Positions 56,227-64,000 of a stretch of DNA of 64,000 nt are shown piece by piece. The stretch is from Emergomyces orientalis (Eukaryota > Ascomycota > Eurotiomycetes > Onygenales > Ajellomycetaceae). Numbering within the stretch: the stretch's first letter is position 1; every line of letters begins with the position of its first letter. The position numbers and the translations under genes were made by a program. Location: NCBI GenBank assembly GCA_002110485.1, contig MOWL01000001.1, positions 558,001-622,000 on the forward strand, written 5' to 3'. The notes beneath the pieces were generated by a model that saw only the letters and a program-made list of their open reading frames with translations, ran no database searches and was not told the origin of the DNA.

Positions 56227-58981
56227 CCTGCCGTGAGATAGGAAATGGTGAACGAGAAGAAGTAGAGGAAAAGGAAGAAAGATTCAAACCCAGACGATGG
56301 TTTAAGGTAAATGAGGAGCGAGGGTTTGGGCAAAGAGCACAAGGGTCGGCACTGAGTCGGCCGCCGATCAACACTGTCCTTCCACCAACTCCAGCACAAG
56401 GTGACCGTGAGGGGCGATCTGGATGGACCATTTTGTGTGTGGGGATCGGGATGAATAAAATGTGATACCTCAGTATTCCAGAGGTAAAAGCGATTAGTAG
56501 GGTATCGGTGGTCATTCAGAGCAGGGTTCACCCTCCAGCATGTTCCGTGAGGCCTGCTAACAAAATAAATACGCCGCCCCTAGTAGCATCGCGTGGGGAT
56601 GGTAGAGGGAAGGGCCTGTAGCAGAAGCCCATGCAAACTGACCAATTGTCCTGCTGCTACTTAGATTTGACCATCATAAACCTCCCCGTGGCGACAGGGG
56701 ATGTGGGCTAGCAAAAGTAGTAATGCGTGGATAGAGGGGGAACATCTTAATCCAGACATGGGTACGAACTAGAATAAAAAGCCGAGCTCTCCTGAATACG
56801 ACCTTGGCTTAACCAGAGGGGGAAATCTATGGCCATATTTTCTGGCTTTCTTCCGTCCTTCGGATACTTCTTTTCATCCTATCACTGACACCGAATTGAG
56901 AGCCCATGACGATCTGGGATTCATCTACGACCCAACTGTCTGTTTCATCTTCGGCCTTAGGTTTCTCGAAGCGAAAAAGTATGCTATGTACCTCGATACA
57001 TACGGCTGTAAGTGTGTAGAGAAACATAATACCAGATCAATGAGCCCTTCGTCCATGCAGAAATATAACCTGTTGGACCCTTCCGTTATGCAATATTGTG
57101 CAAAAATGTCAGCAAGTTGCCAGCAAATTGGGGTTAAGGTACAGCTAGTCTGGGGTGGGCCCAACTTTGGAGAGAGGGGAAAGTCAACCCCTAGTTATTC
57201 TAGAGTGTTGCTAGAAGCAGGTTTTAGCTCTGAGAGGGAGCTGGGGTCCTGAAGTTGAGGGCATCGTTAGCCGGCTAATATCTCCTCGAATGATCAACAT
57301 CAAAGTGATTACTCGGCGCTGAAGGACTCCATTTTAGGAAGACTAGGATCCGCCGGGGAGCGTCAATCAATAGACCACCCTCGACGCTAGTACCCGATTT
57401 ACCCAACACCCGACAGGGGGTGGCAGTTCTGTCATGATGAGTAACCCGACTCTCCAAGTGCAGAGGAAGCTGTCTTGTGGAAGAGCACAACAAGTAATCC
57501 ATGAGATGGGAAACATCTTCATCTTCACAAAAGACCTTTGTTGTTTCTCGTTATCCAGGCGACTACTCGAGGTGTGTTGCAGAAATTGCGGGAAAAGGAA
57601 ATGGTGACCACACAGTAACGAGGATGATTTATCGATTGGGCCTCGGAGGAAGACTAAAACCAGCCAGCCCCTGCGACAAGTTATTCCGTCGTTCAATGGC
57701 AAAAATCTAGTCGATCGGTAGTTTTCTTCAGTAAGCAAATTCTCAGAGCCGAAAATGGGCGCCGTTAATTTCTGATTGCTGGCAAAAATAACGGCGCAGC
57801 TCTTGGAAAGAAACACTCTTGATAAATAGTAAAGATAGCCTGCTGTGATTTGGAATAATTCGGTTTCAATGCCCACATTGGCCAAGCGTGTGCATCACAT
57901 CATCCTGGTATTGGACCTCTGGGTTCCAAAAAAAGCCGGGTTTCCCAGCTAGCGCGGACGGCCCAACCAGGGGCACTAACGATGCCTTGCACCCGCACAC
58001 GGCGCGGAAAGATATCGCGCGGCCTAAAACCAACATGGACAAACAATAATAAAAATGAAATGAAGGTGGATCTCCTTTTTGGCGAAACTCCGCTAGTAGA
58101 CATAGCGAAGAAAGACCCCCAAATTATTAATTTAGCAAGCCGAACATGCCACCTGGCTCCCAGGAGGCTGTAGCAGTTTTGTGCCGTATTGAAATAGCGA
58201 AGGGAAAACCACTCTTTTACCAGCACTGCGCGTTCGCCAGCTAGGGACCGCCTCCCGTTATTTTGGCGAATCATCAGTTTCGTCACGGTCGCGTGGAGAA
58301 GTAGGTCGGCGAGCAATCAAGCATCCATATATTAGCTCTTTGCTTACAAAAAAGTTTAGGTCAGATCGGGGAAGATCTTGTTCATGTTCCGCATCCTTCG
58401 GCAAACCCGAAACCTGGGCTCTCCGAACTAGAACGTGAAATGGGTGTCACAAATATCCTTGACCGTCAGTCATGTCGCATAACCCTTTCCTTCCATCCTC
58501 TCCTGTGTGGTTCTGAACACGAACATAAACAAGTTATTAGTTACCCCTCGTGTTGAATATCGGTTGAATATCAGTTGACTATCAGTTGTGCATATCAAAC
58601 ATCTCATGACTGTGGCTGACTGATGAAATGGATGCCAAGACCCGGGCTGTCCGTTTGTGGCAATATTGGGGGCTCAACAAGATCACATGTCAGCTTCAAC
58701 CTCGAGGCCCGACGATGGTTGAATATCCGTGACGAAAGGATGTTCAACATCGAACAAACATCAGGTCAACTGCTGGCTCAGTCGTGACATATAGACAGAC
58801 ATTATTGGACCCCGACTGCCGGCTGGATCATATGTCGCATTTGGCTAATTAAATTAGTTACTGCTTATCAACTATCTGGTTGCTTTACACCAACTGCCTG
58901 TTGTTAGATCGATGGACCCTCGTCGCAAAACCCCCAGCGCCTTGGACCGGAACACGAATTACATACACATAAGACTCCGCC
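56227..58981. other. 2.75-kb divergent intergenic region
   Basis: This lies between the RAX1-like gene (minus) and the lipase gene (plus). Frames such as 57367-57885 (minus) are open but show no recognisable domain. A short 11-bp tandem repeat occurs at 58552-58597. Confidence 0.4.
58552..58597. repeat. 11-bp tandem repeat (GTTGAATATCA)
   Basis: Four adjacent near-identical units (GTTGAATATCG, GTTGAATATCA, GTTGACTATCA and a longer GTTGTGCATATCA) lie about 400 bp upstream of the lipase start. Related GTTGAATATC and GGTCAAC words recur to 58880. Confidence 0.7.
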
Positions 58982-61900
58982 ATGCTTGGAGCTGGCTCTG
59001 ATCAACAGACTCCGTCTAAGAGAAAAGCCGACTCTGATGATAGTGAGGACGATGGCTGGGCGGTTGGGGAGAATGTGTCCTCGCCACCCAGCAGAACTCT
59101 TCTCCCGAGACCAGTGGCTTCCCTTGTGACGCTCTTTGCACATTCGACCTCATTATCTCTCCGTGTCGGAACATTCCTAGGCGGGTTTGCTCTCGATAGT
59201 GCGAGGACTACAACTCTCACAGGCTTGGAACTTAGCAGGGCCGTTGTCGAAAGTATTTTGGTGAGAGCTGGAAGGGATGTGGCCTTGCAAAGTACCGAGT
59301 ATGGAAGGACGGAGGCCGAATCGTTACTGGAGCGCAGTGTATGTGTATTCATTTTCTTCCTTTTTTCGATTTTCGATTTATTTCCTAAATAGAGAATTTC
59401 CAGTTCCAGAGGGTACTGACAGCTGTTAACATACACTGTAGTTGGCAACCTTACACTCGACTATAACCTCCGCCTCGTTCTTTGCTTCAGCTGGTTTTCA
59501 CCTCTCTTCGATGACCTTAAACTCGTTTTCTGTCTTCTCCCAGAACCTTCTCTCCACGCTGGATGCTATCCTTGGATCGTCTGAATCGTCCCGCGCAATT
59601 GCGTCGATAATCACTCTCATTGTAAGAGAATTTCGCAGCAAAGAAAGCAAGTATGGCGGGCAGAAATCCGGCGTAGCTGATCTGCTGGTGGGCTCTACCG
59701 GGTTTGCCTTGCTACAACGGTGGGGCCGAAGAACAACAGAGAGAGAAATGCGAGAAAGCGGCAAAGAAGAGACTGTTTGGGATGTGGTAATCCTCGATAA
59801 CGGATTGAGAGCGGATGTTGTAGGAACCCAACAGACCGAATATCCTGAAGACCTTGACACCGGAGCCACCCGTGCATCTACTCGGGCGTCATCTTTTATA
59901 TTTCCAGATGAGGCTGACGGAGCTGATGTCTTCAGATCAATGGAACATGACACTATCAGACGCAACACTCTTGGTACCCTTCTGCCGCATGTTTCTCTCC
60001 CAGCTGATCACCAGCATGAACTTTCTGATGAAGAGATTCGCGTATACATCATGAACCAGTTACCAGAGGGCACCAGAGCTTCTATTAAGACAGATACCGT
60101 CACATCCAGAACTATCACTGTTGACTTTTATGACCATGACGTTGTGGATCTGTCTCCCCCACCTGGGACTGCAATGATAGCGGAAAGATTCCACCACCTT
60201 CAGGATGGTGATCCAGGCGATACTACAAGAAGTTTTGCAAGCCATCTGCCGAAACATACGGTTGTATTTCGAACCTCTTCAAACCATTCTGAAAGTGCGG
60301 AGCTACGCAAGCAAGAGCTCAGTAATGTATTATATACTGTTGATCACAATGCAGTGACTGGGTCTCAGTTTTCAGACAAGCGAAAATCGATAAAGCCTGG
60401 CGATGTAATGACGGCCTCGGAACCATCTTCTACTAACAATGTTCCCATGTCCGATTCTTGTGTGGAAAATACCAATAGCCCATCGTCCCGACGTGGTCGA
60501 AACTCATCCTCATCGATAAGCGATTCTGAACTCCAGAAAGGTACTCTTAGACAAGGATCACTTTCCAAATTTACCCAGAAGGTCATATCCAACACAGAAG
60601 AGAAAGTGAGCAATAAAGTGCCACCTTTGAAGAAGATTTCTAAAGGTTTAGCCAACGCAGCCCTATCCTCACATGGCAAAGAAGACAATAAATCCGACAA
60701 AGAAAATATCGCCCCTCGAAACGTTTCGAAGAATCTTTTACTGAAGAAACCATCCACCAAATCAAACATTAACGAAGCCTTACAGCCTACAGCGCCGAAA
60801 CCAAAACTCTTGGGTTCTACCGACAAAGCATTGCCCCAAGTACCATCAAAGCACGAGTCTTCAAACCAGAAGCGAAGCTTTGCTAATTCAATCAGTTCAC
60901 CTCCGAAGGGCCCTCACATGAAACTTCCTTCTAGACAAAGTTACATCTCCGTTCAGGGGAAGAGCGTTGAATCATTTACTGCCCAAACGGACGCGTACTC
61001 CCGACATTCTAGAGAATCGCGTCCCAGCTCTCCCACAATATCAAGGAATCATGTCCGTAGCAGCAGTGTTCTCTCAAGGACGCTATCCGAGAAAGATATA
61101 TCTGTCCACTTCAGTAACGATGACGATCGTCCACAGACTCCGACTGCCCATCGCAGAGGGTCTTTCAAATCTTTGGCACCTAGTACGTACTCTATTGCCG
61201 ATGCGGGATCTGAAACTTCTTTGGTACTTGCCGCGCGACCTGCAAAGAGTGTGTACGAAGATCAGGCTACAATTCTGGCCCTCCAGCGCGATGGACGGGT
61301 TCCGGGTGTGTTTCCTGATGACCATATTGTGAAAAATATACAAAGATTCTCCCGCTTCTCGTCGGCATCGTATGGCTCCAATTTCCTTCGTGTAATGGGT
61401 ATTGGACAATCCAAACAGACATGGCAAAAGGACGAATTTATTCAAGATGATCATCACGAGCACAGTTCATTTTCAAAACATACGGGGCTCCCAGCGTCAA
61501 CTATACTGCTTTCATCATACGTTGATCCCGCTGGTGGTTCGAATTCTGCCGGAGAAACAGCTGAAGGATTCCCCTTGGTGCACTATCTGTCTCTAGACCA
61601 TGCTTCCAAAGCTGTTGTCTTGACACTTAGAGGCACGTGGGGATTTGAAGATATCTTGACGGACATGACATGCGATTATGACGATCTCTACTGGCTAGGA
61701 AGAACATGGCAGGTCCATAAGGGAATGCATGCGTCGGCGAAGCGGCTACTTGAAGGAGGTGGTGGGCGCGTCATGGCGACGATCAGAGCTGCCTTGGAAG
61801 AGTTCCCAGAGTACGGCGTCATTTTCTGTGGCCACTCGTTAGGCGGAGGCGTCGCTGCACTTCTCGCAACCATGATCTCGAAACCCAAGGGCTCAGACAA

Positions 61901-62627
61901 ACCAGGCCCATCATTCGTAACAGCATCCGAACCTTCACCGAGAATCACCTTACTTCCATCCCCTCAAACCGGACATAACGCTCAACAACCTGGCCAAATC
62001 TTCCTCCCCCCCGGACGCCCAATACACGTCTACGCCTTCGGGCCACCCGCCGTAATGAGTCCCTCCCTCCGACGCGCTACGAGAGGCCTAATTACCACAG
62101 TCGTCAACGGCCAAGACGTCGTCCCCACTTTATCACTCGGAGTTCTCCACGACTTCCATGCCGTCTCCATGGCGTTCAAAAGCGACATGTCCGATGCCAA
62201 GTCGCACGTCCGCTCTCGTGTCTGGGAAAGCATCACCGCCAGCCTCATTAACAAGTTCTACATAAACCAACCCCCGCTCCTCATCCACGCAGGCGACAGG
62301 ATCGGCGAAGACTCCTGGGCTTGGACTACACTGAAATCACTGCGCGAAAACTTAGTTGCGCCCAAACTGCTCCCGCCTGGCGAGGTGTTTGTCGTGGAGA
62401 CAATGCGCGTTTTGCAACGTGATGCCTTTACACTCGATGCCTTAACTGGTGCTGATGGGTCAGCGCGTCTAGGTCGGCCTGCAACACGCGTGCAGCTGAA
62501 ATTTATCCGGGATGTGGAAACCCGGTTCCGTGAGGTAAGGTTCGGGTCCGGGATGTTGGGCGATCATAGTCCCGGCAGGTACGAAGCCAGTCTGGGGGTG
62601 TTGGCAAGGGGAGTTCTGGAGGATTGA
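58982..62627 (+). CDS. Class-3 lipase (sn1-diacylglycerol-lipase-like)
   Basis: Two exons (58982-59338 and 59442-62627) give 1,180 residues, with a 103-bp intron in phase 0. The N-terminal 200 residues contain several hydrophobic helices and the phrase WGRRTTERE. A long Ser/Lys/Pro-rich, probably disordered stretch follows (about 370-680). The alpha/beta-hydrolase domain lies in the last 400 residues: LTLRGTWGFEDILTDM, then the nucleophile elbow GHSLGGG with catalytic Ser918. Next are VYAFGPPAVMS and VNGQDVVPTLS with a likely catalytic Asp, and a His in LHDFHAVS. This is the Lipase_3 family, related to animal diacylglycerol lipases that release a fatty acid from the sn-1 position. The substrate in this fungus is inferred only from the family. 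Confidence 0.92.
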
Positions 62628-63427
62628 TTTTTGCGCTGCTTTTACTTCCTTTTTTTCTCTTCTTTTGGGTTTTGGTTTGGGTTGGGTTTAAATTTATTCC
62701 AGAAGACTTCTAGACAGAGTCCGGCATTTTGTATTTTGTAAGAGCGCTCCAGTTTCTTTTTGGTTGCATCTTGTTTTTTGTAACCTTCCAGTGTGGACTT
62801 TAGAAGATCGGCTTTTGCATTATTGTGTTGGCGTCTTTGTTTCTGTTACATTTGTTCTTACTACGCTTTCTTTGTTCCTTGGTATCCCATCCTTTCTTGT
62901 TCTGCTTTTCCTTTCTTCATACTATATATACATATACCCAAGAATAAACATAGGTTTGGTACGCTACATTTCCCGTTTTTCCCGCTCTTCTGAAATGTAT
63001 TCCATATTATCGATCGCATCGCTTCCAAGGTTCTCCTTACTCTCAACCCTTTTTAAAATATTTTATTTAAAGAGTTTTCAACATAACAAGAGATTACAGT
63101 GTCCCGTTTCTCGGGCAGAAAATCGGCTTCCTATATTTCATCCCCCCGTAACAATTACGATGCATTGATAAAATCTGCATAAACCTACTGAGGCAATAGA
63201 CAACTAAGTTAAATAGCAATGGCTACGGGGTGCATACAAAAATATAAACTTACTGGTTGCGATAAAGAATGTTTAGAGCCAATCGCAAAGCCAATCGCAA
63301 ACCTCCTCGGACAATTCTCTCTCACACGCACATACGTCATCGGCACGCCAAACGTCCAAACTTCCACACCTTGAAGAAGCCCTTGATAGATAAGCACTTC
63401 TCATGCGTTTCGCTGTTCAAGCACCAA
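62628..63427. other. Intergenic region lipase / DUF4267 gene
   Basis: The two genes are convergent and the 800 bp between stops are AT- and T-rich with no recognised gene. A frame at 62764-63168 is mostly hydrophobic by base composition and is not called. Confidence 0.5.
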
Positions 63428-63814
63428 TCACTGTCCCGCTGTCATGCCAAACCAGCCCCAGCCAGCGATCAACATGCCCATAGATGCACGGAAAACTGCC
63501 TTTCCAGGCATCCCTTCACGCCAACACACGTAGCCATCAACCAAACCCAAGTATGCGAGGATTACGAGGATGGTATCGAACTCGGCGAGTTTTCCTTGGG
63601 AGTAGAAGGTCAACAGCGTCATTCCAATGGCAGTGGTGCGTGCTGACTGTGTGACCATTACCGATTGGGCTTCTTTAGAGGTGGCAATGCGTTGGGGCAG
63701 ACCGAATTCTTTGATTGCGAACCCGGCATTAAAAAAAGGCAGCAGTCCGCCGAAGGTGGTGGCTGAGGCGACTAGGAGGGATGGGATGTGCCAGAGAGTA
63801 AAGTGGGAAAACAT
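63428..63814 (-). CDS. Small integral membrane protein, DUF4267-type
   Basis: One intronless frame of 128 residues runs from ATG 63814 to TGA 63428. Four hydrophobic stretches are visible: around residues 10-28 with FGGLLPFF, around 58-72, 80-95 with ILAYLGLVDGY, and 106-122 with GMLIAGWGWFG. Between them is FGLP followed by KEAQSVMVTQSARTTAIGM. The pattern resembles the fungal DUF4267 family of small membrane proteins, which have no established general function. Upstream sequence to the window end (63815-64000) would be its promoter. Confidence 0.72.
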   Translation of the reverse strand: MFSHFTLWHIPSLLVASATTFGGLLPFFNAGFAIKEFGLPQRIATSKEAQSVMVTQSARTTAIGMTLLTFYSQGKLAEFDTILVILAYLGLVDGYVCWREGMPGKAVFRASMGMLIAGWGWFGMTAGQ

Positions 63815-64000
63815 TATGTCTAAATTTGTTGGCCTATTCTCCGAAATAGAGTGGAGGAAATGGGACTGTCTGGAAGAGAAGTTGTTTCGTACTGTACTTG
63901 TTGAGAGTATTATTGGAAACTAATGGAATTTATTTTCAAAAAGGGTGGGCCGTGCCTGATATTTGTAGCTGTGAAGCTGAACACAACCCATGCATTAAGT

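Noticed and set aside
57367..57885. 172-codon minus-strand frame
   Set aside because: No recognised domain, no splice partners, and other frames are open over parts of the same DNA.
1..64000. tRNA genes and CRISPR arrays
   Set aside because: I looked for T-loop and anticodon patterns and for spaced direct repeats and found none I could support; CRISPR is not expected in a fungal nuclear sequence.

Overview
The window is eukaryotic DNA from a filamentous ascomycete. Most genes are split by short GT-AG introns (about 50-270 bp), and they are spaced by AT-richer intergenic DNA with polypyrimidine and poly(A) tracts. The gene set is typical of Eurotiomycetes: LaeA-type methyltransferase, GH76 cell-wall protein, fused ARG5,6, FluG-type glutamine-synthetase-like protein, RAX1-type RGS protein. 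The order Onygenales is a reasonable guess but rests on remembered family resemblance, not a search. All exon-intron models here were built by eye from splice signals, reading phase and family motifs.

Left third (1-19,340): two almost identical, full-length Ty1/copia retrotransposons lie in opposite orientation (578-5554 minus; 14356-19332 plus). Each is 4,977 bp with 102-bp LTRs, one uninterrupted gag-pol frame and its own 5-bp target-site duplication. I found one nucleotide difference between them. They bracket 8.8 kb that holds two host genes: a four-exon mitochondrial complex III assembly factor (CBP4, 8136-8889) and a GPI-type GH76 mannosidase/transglycosidase of the DCW1/DFG5 group (10281-11852).

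Middle (19.9-45 kb): a LaeA-like methyltransferase, a gene-poor 4.5-kb stretch with a broken aminoglycoside-phosphotransferase-like relic, an exocytic synaptobrevin (SNC type), the bifunctional arginine enzyme ARG5,6, the meiotic cohesin kleisin REC8, a divergent pair (short-chain dehydrogenase and glutamine-synthetase-like), a CpG-free AT-rich block, and a DUF3237 protein carrying a duplicated zinc finger.

Right third (45.9-64 kb): the tRNA Um44 methyltransferase TRM44 convergent with SMC5, a RAX1-like RGS membrane protein, a long class-3 lipase, and a small DUF4267-type membrane protein. Apart from the divergent dehydrogenase/glutamine-synthetase-like pair, neighbouring genes show no obvious shared pathway. 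This is ordinary euchromatic fungal gene space interrupted by a very recent retrotransposon invasion.
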